DNA of 64,000 nt, taken from positions 36,630,501 to 36,694,500 of the forward strand of contig JALMGJ010000008.1 in the NCBI GenBank assembly GCA_023362775.1, written 5' to 3'. The DNA comes from Charina bottae (Eukaryota > Chordata > Lepidosauria > Squamata > Charinaidae). The translations under genes and the position numbers were made by a program. The number at the start of each line of letters is the position of its first letter. Within the stretch, counting starts at the first letter, position 1. Below, piece after piece: positions 25,616-38,300 of this stretch. Below the pieces are notes generated by a model. The model ran no database searches, was not told the origin of the DNA, and saw only the letters and a program-made list of their open reading frames with translations.

Positions 25616-28600
25616 GTATGTACATCTAAGTCCACTTGCGTACTCAGTTTATTTTCTTTGTCGTTATCCTTAGCATTTGCATAGGGTTTTTAGAATGGTT
25701 TACTTACAATATTTTGGAAACTTTTAGGACAAGATGGTGGCACTGTGGATGGTAGCCCTGGAATCTGGAGGTTGTCTATTTGTTGAGGTTGCATTCCCTT
25801 GAAGCATCAGGTGTATAATTTGGACTTTCTGTGTGTGTGTGTGTGTGTTTGTGTGTGTGCGCGCGTGCGGGGTGGCTTCAAGTCAGCTTTTTGGCTCCTG
25901 GCAACTGCCTGGACTAGTCCCTGCAGTTTTCTTGGCAAGATTTTGGAAGTGGTTTGCCATTGCCTCCATCCTAGGGCTGAGAGAGAGTGACTGGTCCAAG
26001 GTCACCCAGCTGGCTTTGTGTGTCAGTGTGATGGTCCTGATCCTTCAGCTATTAATTCAGAGACTCTTACGACAAGCCATCAAGGATGTGAAAGAATTCT
26101 TTATTAACACGAGTGATCCTTTCCAATGCAAAGACTAGAATGAGAACCAGCCCACGCCAAATGGCATTTACTTTCTCCACCTTGTGACAGCCCTCCCCCA
26201 TTGGAGGAGTCACTCTGTGACAGCCCCTCCCTATGCGTTCACCATTTCCATACTTCCCAGCCACAAGTCCCTCGTCGTTAACAAGCTGACAGCGCTATTC
26301 AGCCTGACCTTGGCGGCAGCCCGTTCGACTACACAATTCTAATCAACATTCCTAACGACACTGCAGGTATGCCAGTCTAGACCTATCCCCCATAATTATG
26401 CTGGCAGGATGCTCCATCCTGACAGTCAGGTGGGACTAGTACTCACAGTCTCCAGGTTTCTAGCCTGATGCCTTAACCACTACACCAAACTGCCTCTCAT
26501 AATTTGGACTTGCTTAGAGTCATTATCAGTTTAGGCACGAGTGGCTTCCATGGTAAGGAGTGCCTTTCTCAGCCTCAGCTGGTCCACTAGTTGAGTCTAT
26601 TCCTGAACATTCAGTATTTGAACTCTATCTGTATATGCATGTGATATTTTTTTCACATCATTAGAAAGTCCCAATCAAGCAGGGTTCACAATCATGAGAA
26701 AGAATATACTGTGACTTTTTTCTCTCAAGATGAACTTTTGACTATGACAAGGCAAGGCCAGCTGATGTTCTAGGACATAGCTAATCAAATGTTTATTGAC
26801 TGGGGGCATGTATGGGTCACCTGAAATCTTATAATGAGTTCCATCCCAGAAAGATATTGTTTGATATAGAATTCCTTGCAGTACAGATGTGACTAATCCT
26901 TCTATTAAAAATAATTAATATGGTGGCCTTTTGTAAATTTCTATGGATTGAATCCAGTGGCAGCTATGCAGCAATGAAAAAAAATGGTATCCTGGCATGA
27001 AATGAGATGCACACTTTCTATATTGTCTTCCATGCCATATCCTATACCAGGGCTTTCCAAACTGTGTGTCGCGACACAGTACTGTGTGTCGCGACACAGT
27101 ACTGTGTCGCCTGGGGCCCCCAAGCATGTCGCGCGACAACCCAGAAGCGCTGATTGCGCGCCGCCACCGCCGCGCATGGCAGCACGCACAGCAGTGGCGG
27201 CGGGCCATCAGCGCTTCCAGGTTGTCACATGACACACCAGGATGCTGCCGCTGCCACCACCGCCACGGCGTGCAAAAACCCAAAAGCGCGCCGGCGGCAG
27301 CGCTTCCGGGGTTTTGCGCGCCAGCCGTTGGTGTGTTGCCAATGGCAAAAGTTTGGAAAGCCCTGTCTTATACTTTTCAAAAAAGCCATCTTTTTCTCAG
27401 AATCAGCTGGAGGAGAACAGAATGGGAGATGTTCAGTGTGACACAGCAGCAGTGTGTTATGCTATAAATAATTAACTGAATTATATTACTCTCTGTGTGA
27501 AAAGTAAAATATAAACGTTATATTACTCTCTGTGTGAAAAGTAGAAGGGTTACTCCCTGCAGAATATTCAGCAAAATACACTTAGATAGCTAGAAAGAGT
27601 ATTTCATGAAAGCAGGTTATTAAACTTAATTACACCATAAAAAGGCCAGTGTTTCAGAGAATATCTCTGAGTTCATGACTGTATTTTTAAGTTCATATTA
27701 TTATTTTTCACGCAAAACCTCCTGAAGATAGATATAAATCTCTGCATATACTGTATAGATCAACGGATTTCAATTTATTACTATCTAGAAGGACTTTCAA
27801 TTAATTTACTCATACGGTTTTTAAACTGTGTTTGAAGAGATGCAGAAAAACAACAATGAAAGGGCTGGAGCCAATTTTTACAAGGAAAGGCTCCAACATT
27901 TAGACTTCTTTTTTAGAATAGCAAGGAAAAAAGCAACTAAGGCAGAGGACACCATAGATATTTTAAAAATCAAAGATTGTATGGAAAGTGTAGGCAAGAT
28001 TTTCTCTTCACATAATACAGAATATAGAGTCTTGAAATTAAGTGATTTACAAAGGAAGCATTTGCCACAAGAAGCATTAGTGGCAACACTGGCTATTCTT
28101 TCTCTCTGTTCGTGCGCCTTCAAGTTTGTAATGATGCATGGCAACTTCCTGGATTAGTCCACACAGCTTTCTTGGCAACATTTTTTTGGGGAAATGGTTT
28201 GCCACTGCCTTACATCTAGGGCTGAGAGAGGCCACTGGCTTAGGCACCTTAAAAAAATAAAATCTCGGTCAAGTTGGGCTCAGATCTCGATGACCGTGTG
28301 GTCATCAAGACTTATCCATATAGTTTCTTGGCAACAATACAGAAGTGGTTTGCCATTGACTTCTTTGAAGAAGTTTTTTTTTCAATTTGCTAGTCTAGTT
28401 TTGGATTCCCTGGTACTTTCCCATTCAATTGTTATCCAGCTCTGGGCAGGCTTAGCTTCCAAGTCAGATAAGGTGAGCAAAATGCTGCCATCTGCCATGA
28501 ACAACTTACAAAACTTCAAATTCATGGAAGATCAGATAATTAGTAACTAGTCACATTATATAAACTTTTGTTCCAAGGCAATATGGACTATTAATGGGAG

Positions 28601-31600
28601 GGGGGTGGCGGATTGAGAGGTGGATTTGTTTTCTTTATGCCTTACCTCAAGGGTCGGAAATGGCGGCTCACGAGCCAGATGCGGCTCTTTGGCCCCTTGA
28701 GTGTGGCTCTTCCGCAGCTGAACTCACCCCCGCCGCTTCCACGTGATAGGCCCCCGCCCGCAAACCCCGCCCCCTGGCTCTCGCACTGAGCGAGGCCCGG
28801 CGCAGCAGGGAGGCAGTGCCATCTCCAGCCGCAGCAGCCCCTGCAGCCGCTCCTGCGCCGCCTCCGACAGTGCCGCGTCCCGGGCCAGCAGCGCCTCCCT
28901 GCCGTGGCTTATTGGGGTGGGTGGGAGGGCGCGGGGGAGCCGCACAGGCGCCGAGGGGGGCGGGCGGGCGCCTGCTTGCCTCCCTCCGCGAGGCCGCAAT
29001 CCAGCTTGGATCCCGGGAAGGCAGCGGGGGGCCTCGCGGAGGGACGTAAGCGGGCAGGCCTCGTTTCCCGCCCCCCATCATCATCTTCACTCAACGCGGG
29101 TGGGCGGAAGTGGCCGAGGGGGGCGGGCCCGGCGGCGGAGGCCAGAGGAGGAGGAGGAGGCCCGGGCCGGCTTCCAGCGCGCCTGGGCCTCGCGGAGGGA
29201 GGCAAGCCCAGCTGTCCGGGGTCCAAGGAGATCAGCTCCGGCGGGATCTGTGGCGAAGAGCGGCCGTGGGAGGGGGGGCGGCGACGACAAGCGGCGCGCT
29301 GGAAGCCTGAAGCGCCGGCGGAGGAGGAAGAGGAGGCCCGGGCCGGCTTCCAGCGCGCCTGGGCCTCGCAGAGGTAGGCAAGCCCAGCTGCCCGGGGTCC
29401 AAGGAGATCAGCTCCGGCGGGATCTGGCGAAGAGCGGCCGTGGGGGGGGGGGGCGACGACAAGCGGCACGCTGAAAGCCTGAAGCGCCGGCGGAGGAGGA
29501 GGAGGAGGCCTGGGCCGGCTTCCAGCGCGCCTGGGCCTCGCAGAGGGAGGCAAGCCCAGCTGTCCGGGGTCCAAGGAGATCAGCTCCGGCGGGATCTGGC
29601 GAAGAGCGGCCGTGGGGGGGGGGCAGCGACGACAAGCGGCGCGCTGAAAGCCTGAAGCGCCGGCGGAGGAGGAGGAGGCGGCCCGGGCCGGCTTCCAGCG
29701 CGCCTGGGCCTCGCAGAGGGAGGCAAGCCCAGCTGTCCGGGGTCCAAGGAAATCAGCTCCGGCGGGATCTGTGGCGAAGAGCGGCCGTGGGGGGGGCGGG
29801 CCACCCGCCCCCCCCCCCACGGCCACTCTTCGCCACAGATCCCGCCGGAGCTGATCTCCCTGGACCCCGGGCAGCTGGGCCGGGTGGACGCCGTCTCCCG
29901 CCCGCAAACCCCGCCCCCTTCCACGTGATTGGCCCCCGCCTGCAAACCTCGCCCCCTTCCACGCGATTGGTCCCCGCCCGCAAACCCCGCCCCCTTCCAC
30001 GCGATTGGCCCCCGCCCGCAAACCCCGCCCCCTGGCTCTCGAGCACTTAAAAATGTGCACGAGCATACCAAAATGGCTCTCGGCTCAAAAAGTTTGCCGA
30101 CCCTTGCCTTACCTGTATGTACTCAAAGGAACCTGTTTGGTCATTCTGGAAAAAGGAGGTGGACTAGATGGATCTTTGAACTAATGCACATAGCATTTCT
30201 TCTGCACTGGGGACCCTTGGGATTTCTGGGGAAAGGTCTCTCTCAAGAAATTCAGCAATGGCGGACAAGCTTCCTTGGACGACAGCTTGCCTTTAGTGTG
30301 CAGCTGTTGGGGTATGTTGAAAGTATTCAATAACAGTGCTTTCCAAGACACATTTCAGACCCGAGATGCTTCTTTCTGTTGGCATACAAAGTGATGAATT
30401 TTGATTAAAGCACAGTTGATTAAGGAGCTCATCAGAACCTTGTTGGTTTGTTTTTCAGTGGAATAATGACACCAGGACTGAATGCAATTCTGGGGCCAAC
30501 AGGCAGTGGCAAATCTTCGTAAGTTTTGCAGCAGTGGACAAAAGCATACATAGTCAAGCTGTATGTTAAGTGTAACATGTAGCTTGGCCCTATCAGCAGT
30601 ACCAGCATGCTGGTTTTCCAAGTGATTTCTTGTCCAATTGAAAAAGGGTTGGATTCCTTTCAGAGGTGACCGGTTCTTCCTGGTTGCTTGATTCTTTAGC
30701 TAAAGTAGTTCTGTGCACAAATATATCCATTTTTTGGCTTAAAAGACACAAACACACTGTTTCTTTGTCTTGGTAGTGCACTAAGTAAAGAACTACTACC
30801 AGGTTTCCAGTCTGAGTCTTATGCTGTTCAATATGATTCTTTTTTACACACTGTACACTATGGAGTGTATATATACTTCCCTATATACTGGTGGGGGAGC
30901 TGGAATGTTGCCTTTTGATCTGACTGCCTAAAAGCACCCTGTGAGATTTATGTAAGAGTGTTTATTTTTCCACATAAAAGCCATCTCTGATTCAGTAGAG
31001 GGAAAAAAAATCCAGAATCCATACTCATACCTTTATTAGGACTAACTAAAAATATATGAAATATTATACAAGCTTTTGAATTCTGTGGCATCAGACAAGA
31101 TTTTTGTTTTTGGTTCTTTGTTAAAAAGGGTATGTGAGAAGCAAAAAAAAAAAAAATCTAAAAATTAGGCCAAAATTAACCCATGAGTCTACATCCCCAA
31201 TTCACTTATGAGATGGGGATTATAAATTGATTTGATTTATTAATGCTAAGTATTATTGGTGTCAGATTTCATCTGGCACTCAGAGCAAAATAAATGGTGG
31301 GTTCTCCCCCCACCCACTCCGGCCCAACCATTAGTCATACATGTTCCTACCCAATGATGATCTGTTAAGACTTTTAGTCTGATGGAGAATAAAAGCAAAT
31401 AAACATGAACATCATTATATCAGCAAAGCCTGAGAGTAATTTGGGATGTTCTACAGTTACATATGTTTGAAAGCTTAGAGACCAAAGTAGAAATCATATT
31501 ATGCACGTGCTTCAATAGCAACTGCTGACTGTGACAGGAGGGATAAATGGGCTTTGATTATCTCTGCCAAACTCTCTATCTGAAGGAACTGCCATTTCAC

Positions 31601-34600
31601 TGATGCTCTGAGGCTTTCCCTTGGCTGCAGTTTTTATAACCAAAGCCCTGCAATTGTGTTAATTGCATTAATGCATTTTTCAGTTTAGCAAAATGTGGCA
31701 AACGTGATGTAATCCTGAGTTCTCTTTTAGATTACTGGATATTTTAGCGGCACGGAAAGATCCTCATGGCTTAACTGGAGATGTTTTCATCAATGGTGCC
31801 CCCCAGCCTGCCAATTTTAAATGCATCTCTGGATATGTAGTACAGGTAATTGATTGTCTCTGGTTTTTCCACCTTACATTACGTGTAAGTTTCTTCTATC
31901 CAAAAGAAATCTGGTTATGTGTGGAGTGGATTATTCCAGGGGTCCCCAACCTGTGGGCCACGGCCTGTTAGGAAGTGGGCCATGGGGCTCCCTCCTGCAA
32001 ACCCCGCCCCCCGGTGCATGCGATTGGCTCCCATCTGCAAACCCCGCCCCCTGGTGTGCACAATTGACTGCCGCCTGCAAACCCCACCCCTCCCGGTCTG
32101 TGGAAAAATTTTCTTCCATGACTGGTCCCTGGTGCCAGAAAGTTTGGGGACCGCTGGATTATTCCATGCTTTCTCTTCTTTTTTTGGCACTACAAGAATC
32201 TGGAGCAAAAGTTGCTTGTGTGCCTTGAAATCTGATGTGTGCACCATTATCTTTGGTTTCAGGCAAATAAATGGAAATAGGCTAAAAGTTTCCTTTGAAT
32301 TTTCAGGATGATGTTGTGATGGGGACTTTGACTGTGAGGGAAAACTTCCAGTTCTCAGCTGCACTCAGACTACCAAAGACAGTGAAGACTCATGAAAAGG
32401 AGGAGAGGATCAATCAGATCCTCAAGGAGCTGGGATTGACAAATGTGGCAGATTCAAAGGTAATGACATTGAATCTCCTGAGCTAGAATTGGACTTCTCC
32501 AGTCTTCACTTACCTGATGATGGTAAGTGATGCTATTGCCAGAGTTTCAGGAGCTGATAATACCCAGGTGAGTTCCTGAATAATAACATGGAGATGAAAA
32601 TGTTCAAACCAGATCCATTAGATAGAGCAGCCTTGGCCAACCTCATGTCCTCTAGGTGTATAGAACTATAACTCCACCATGCCAACCAGTATGATGTAAT
32701 AAAAAAAACCCTCTGGAGGGCACCAAGTCTTGGAAGGATACTATAATTTCATTTGAAATGTATTTTCATTGGGTGGGTGACCTATTGTTCAAGAATATGA
32801 ACAATATATCTTGATTCTCCAGATACCTCACACTGAGGACTTTGTTTACAGCATAAACTCATAAACATGACATAACTAGATATGTTGCTTTCTTGTGTAC
32901 AAGACAGAAGCTATATACTGTATGTGCAGAAGATCTGCCTTCACGTATCTAGATCTGGATCTGGTTCTGTCTCTATATCTCTACCTATACTTATTCCTAA
33001 ACCTATACCATTACCTGTATCCATATCCTCCAAGAATTAATTTCTACTCTCATTTTTTGAAGTCAACTGCAATTTGCCTGTGCTCTTTCTGGCATTAATG
33101 GGGAGACCTACAGTATGTTCAATAACACTTATGCATAGCCTGAGAACAATAACAACAACACAGTGTTAATTTTTGGGAAAAGTGAAGCACAGGGGAGCAT
33201 ATCTGCTACCAGATTTTTAAAAAGTGTTTAAAAAACATAAAGAAGAAGAATACAAAATTCTGGCTACCATACTGTGAGATCAAGAGCAATTGGTCTTAAT
33301 GAGATGAAAGTAGCTGCTTCGTGTAGATTAGCTTTCCGATTAATAATGCAGAAGTTAATATGAACCAAGTTAAAAGTTTAGACAACATAAACTGAGGTGA
33401 AGTACAGGGTGAATACTTAAACCAGATATATGCCATGGCTTGTTCTTATCAACACTGAACTAGGGTTCAGCAGAATGGTGCCCAAAGGTGACAGTGTATT
33501 AAAATTGTATCAGTGCTAAAGTGATGATGAATCACCAGTGATGATGAATACATCTTGCAATTTCTTTATCAAATTCAGTCATGAGTCTTCTACTGTTGGG
33601 TGTCAAATAATCTCTCTCTGAAAATCACTGTTTTCAAGAAGGCAATGTCATAGACATTCTCATTTTCCATTAGGTTGGAACACAGTTCATTCGTGGTATA
33701 TCAGGAGGAGAGAGGAAAAGGACCAATATTGGAATGGAGCTCATTACTGACCCGGCCATCTTGTTCTTAGATGAGCCAACCACTGGCCTTGATGCCAGCA
33801 CAGCTAATGCCGTATTGCTACTCTTGAAAAGGTAACTGCTCGATGAGGTGCTCTATGCAGAAACTACACATAGAATACAGCCTTTATTCCACGCACAAAG
33901 ACCATGCATAGAATAAAAAGGTTCCGCTTTGTACTACATTATCCCCCAGTCAGAGGATTGGGATATAATATAGAAACAATTTTGGTAACAGCCCACCCAC
34001 CCCCCGTAAAGAAAAAAGAAATGAATGAATGAATGAATGAATGAATGAATGAATGAATAGAAAAGAAAAGAAAAGAAAAGAAAAGAAAAGAAAAGAAAAG
34101 AAAAGAAAAAGAGGGAAGAAAAACACCACAGTTACAGTATTGACATTTTGCACAGCCGAACAAGATGATAGATGATAGACAGACAGACAGACAGATATTT
34201 TAATTCAAGTTTTTTCAGAAATAAAATAAAAACGAAACTCAGGATTTGAGTGGTCAGAATTAACTTGCAGGGTCTTTTACCGTAAAGATTTAGCTTTAGT
34301 CGTTTAACATATTTCTGATGAGCTTCCTACTTTCTATGCAGGATGTCTAAGCAAGGGAAAACAATTATCTTTTCCATCCACCAACCACGCTACTCCATCT
34401 TCAGATTGTTTGATAAGCTGACCTTGCTGGCTGCAGGAAGACTTTTGTATCATGGACCTGCTCAGAATGCATTAGAATACTTCAAGGCCATTGGTAAGTG
34501 TTCAGAAGGCTATTTATTGAATGTCTCAATATCACCTTTTCTCCTTCAAAAAACAGATCTGGGGTCTGATTTAATTTGGAACCTTAATGTTGACGGGGAA

Positions 34601-35266
34601 AGTATTTACCTCTGAGATTAATCTGCCAAAGATCCAACGTGACCCTTAGGTCAAAGATGACCAGATAAAGGGCAAGATTGCTCATGGAGTATCAATATGA
34701 ATAAAATTATAATTGACTTACTTAATTTATGCCTATGTATTAAAGCGCGTGACGGAGTGAGCTCCCGCACTCGCCCCAGCTCTTGCCAACCTAGCAATTC
34801 GAAAGCATGCAAATGCAAGTAGATGAATAGGTACCACTTCGGTGGGTAGGTAACAGCGTTCCGCGTGTGTCATGCCGACCACATGACCGTGGAAGCGTCT
34901 TCGGACAGCGCTGGCTCTTCGGCTAACAAACGGAGATGAGCACCGGCCCTTAGAGTCGGACACGACTGCACAAATGTGCGGGGGGAACCTTTACCTTACT
35001 ATTAAAGCTGTGTAGTGTATTTGGAGAGGCATTGCATAAAGCAACCGAAGTATCAAGATGGTCTTGTTCTTCAGAGGCTCATCATACTTTGAGGCCCTCC
35101 CAAGCTGCCATAATGAGTCTTGTGGAAACATATCCTTGGGAAGCAACCGTCCAAATGCTTTGCACAGTTCTACTACATAGTAAATATACGTGTACCAATG
35201 CTTATATGAGGTCATGTACTTGTATTTTGAAAACTTAACAATGTGCATGTGTACAGCTCTATATTT

Positions 35267-35313
<47 letters not shown>

Positions 35314-38300
35314 TTTGACTTTTATCACCGCACCATCTCCCCCAAAGGGGACTCTGGGTGGTTTACAAACATATATGTAAACACTAGTTGCGGGCAGAGA
35401 AATTCTCCTATATTTTCCTACCAATTCTAATTCAATGCTATAACATGATTTTGGGGAAACACTTACTATGAAGTAGCCATGGGAAATATGTATGGAAATG
35501 CCCTGTCCTTCTGTGAACAACCATCTCTCTAGTGGCTTGTGACCCGCCTGGCTTCCCTCACCAGCATTAAATCCCAAAGGAAAACATCAGTGATGGTGCT
35601 ATTCTCTCTGCTAAGGGGGAGTCCTGCATTTTTTAAATTGGTGGGTAATTTTTGCTTGTCCTGGAGAAATCCAGAGAAAATGTCCACCCAATTTCTCTGC
35701 CATCAATTTTACTGGAGAATCTAGACAGCCTGTTTGGGCCCAACTCTAGCAAAGCTATAGTGTAGATGTTTATGGTATTCTCAGAAGAGCTTTGCCGTAT
35801 ATTTTCACCAACAGTTGAAATGATGCAGGAGCATTTTGTTTCTTTTTCTTTTTTTGAGGTTATGAATGTGAACCATACAATAACCCTGCTGACTTTTTCC
35901 TGGATATCATTAATGGAGACTCAACAGCTGTGGCTTCTCATAAGCCTGATGAAACTGAAATAGGTATGGTAGGTAAAAAATAGCTCCTTGTTCAGAATCA
36001 CTACCTGGTGTGCTATATGGAGAGGCAATCTGCTTTTTGTACTGTCAGCTCTGTCATAGAGCTCACTCAGGATTTGAATACAGGTAGTCCTCAACTTACG
36101 TCCACAATTGGGACCAGAACTTCGGGCACTAATTGAGGCGGTCATTAAGTGAGTTGTGCCCGATTTTATGACCTTTTTTGCCATGATTATTAAGCGAATC
36201 ACCACAGTTGTTAAGTGAATCACTTGGTCATTAAGCAAATCTGGCTTTCCCCATTGATTTTGCTTGTCGGAAGCCGGCTGGGAAGGTCGCAAATGGCAAT
36301 CACGTGACCCTGGGATGCTGCAACTGTTGTAAATAAATGCCGGTTGCCAAGTGCCTGAATTTTGATCATGTGACTGCAGGGACGCTGCGACGGTCATAAG
36401 TGCGAGGACCGGTCGCAAGTCACTTTTTTCAGCGCTGTCATAACTTCAAACAGTCACTAAACAAATGGTCGTAAGTTGAGAACTATCTGTAGTGCAAATG
36501 GCATAGCAAGAAACATATACCCAAGTGCAGTGTATTCACTTGCACATCAATATGCCCAAGTGCTGCATAACTTCCACTTGTCATGATGCAGTGGAGCCAC
36601 AGAAAGTAGGGAAAACTGCATCCATCTTTACATGGAATATATTTTAATACCGGCTCTGACAAATTGATGCCAGAAAAATTGCCCAGGAATTACCACTGCT
36701 GATTCTATTTTATTCCCCAGTGTTAACTGGACTGCCTTAACCATAGCTGTATCAGAACTCTCACCACACTATGCATCTGAGGAGGTGAGCTACAGCCCAC
36801 AAATCTTGTGCCTTTTAATACAAGTTGTTAGCCAGAAAAGGCGCTACCAGAATCTGATTTTTTGCCATCATAGACTAACATAGATTCCTTCTACAATTTC
36901 CGTCTTCCTACCAACTTTGTAATGTTGGTATTGTGCTATTTTTATTTCTTTTAATTATTGCTATTATTTCATCTTAAATTTTAGTATGCACCACATCAAG
37001 CCACATTTAGATGTAAAAGTGTAGTAAAAGTATCAAAATAAATAAATGGATATATACATTCCCACAGATTTGTGACAGACAAGAAAGCTGTTGGACCATG
37101 ACAAAGGAGATGCAGGTCTAGGTTTGCCCTCAGCAATTTCTACATGGAAATTCACTGGGTGATTTTTGAGTCAGTCACTTTGTTTCAGCTCAATTTATCT
37201 CACAGGGTTGTTGTGGGGAAAATTAAAGGAAAGGGATATATGTACGCTACCTCAAGTTCCTAAAGGAAAAGCAGATATAAATCAATCAATCAATCAAACA
37301 AACAAACAAACAAACAAACAAGCAGTTCTGAATTGGCTTTGCATGTCTCTGCAGAGATTTATAGGTCTTTACTGTTTTCTAAGGGGCGTGGTGGCTCAGT
37401 GGGTAAGACGCCAAGCTTGTCGATCGGAAGATCGCAAGTTCGGAGGTTCGAATCCCTAGCCCTGCGTGCGGAGTGAGCTCCCGCACTAGCTCCAGCTCTT
37501 GCCAACCTAGCAATTCGAAAGCATGCAAATGCAAGTAGATTAATAGGTACCACTTCGGTGGGTAGGTAACAGCGTTCCGCGCGTGTCATGCGGCCACATG
37601 ACCGCGGAAGTCTTCGGACAACGCTGGCTCTTCGGCTATCAAATGGAGATGAGCACCGGCCCCTAGAGTCGGACACGACTGCACAAAATGTGCGGGGGGA
37701 ACCTTTACCTTTTTACTGTTTTCTATCATGATCATTAGCATAAGTATTTTAGCAATGGTCGTGTTTCATTCTCACACTGGTCAAGCCAAATTGCTGTCCC
37801 ATCTAGAGAATGAAAACCTTATTCAATGGAACCAATTTTCCTCTTATCTCTTTAAAGATAGTATTCATGATCAGACACTGGCAGAGAAATTGGCAGAGAC
37901 GTATTCCAGTTCTTCTTACAATCAAGAAACCAAAGCAGAATTGGAAAAGCTGTCTTCAGGGGGCCAAACCAAAGAGACCACTTTCCAAAAAATCACCTAT
38001 TCCACTTCCTTCTTTCACCAGCTGAAGTGGGTCTCCAAACGGATGTTCAAAAATTTAATAGGTAATCCTCAGGCCTCCATAGCACAGGTAATTCTAAATG
38101 TTTTAAGTGTCCTGTCCATTGACATACCAGTCTTACACTTACTGAAGCTGGTGAAGTATTGCTTGGGACTCAGGATAGTATTTAATGTTACTTTATTTTC
38201 AGGTGCTTGAGAATTTCTTTCACATTTCTCTTAGGGGGGTCTTTGATGTTTTTGTTGAAAAAGGCAGAGGGGTTATTGTTGTTTTCTGTTAACATGCCTT

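Noticed and set aside
28740..30060. CpG island as an ABCG2 alternative promoter
   Set aside because: The block is an inserted transposon. Promoter activity is only a hypothesis, so I did not list it as a promoter.
28909..30066. 385-codon minus-strand open frame
   Set aside because: It follows the 173-bp GC-rich tandem array inside a hAT element, and the same peptide repeats in several frames. The length comes from composition, not from a gene.
33939..34163. Two overlapping minus-strand frames rich in Phe, Ser and Leu
   Set aside because: They are translations of the AATG and AAAAG repeats in ABCG2 intron 6.
37382..37460. tRNA gene, from A- and B-box-like sequence
   Set aside because: It is the head of a Sauria SINE. 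The same head recurs in other copies and continues into the SINE body.
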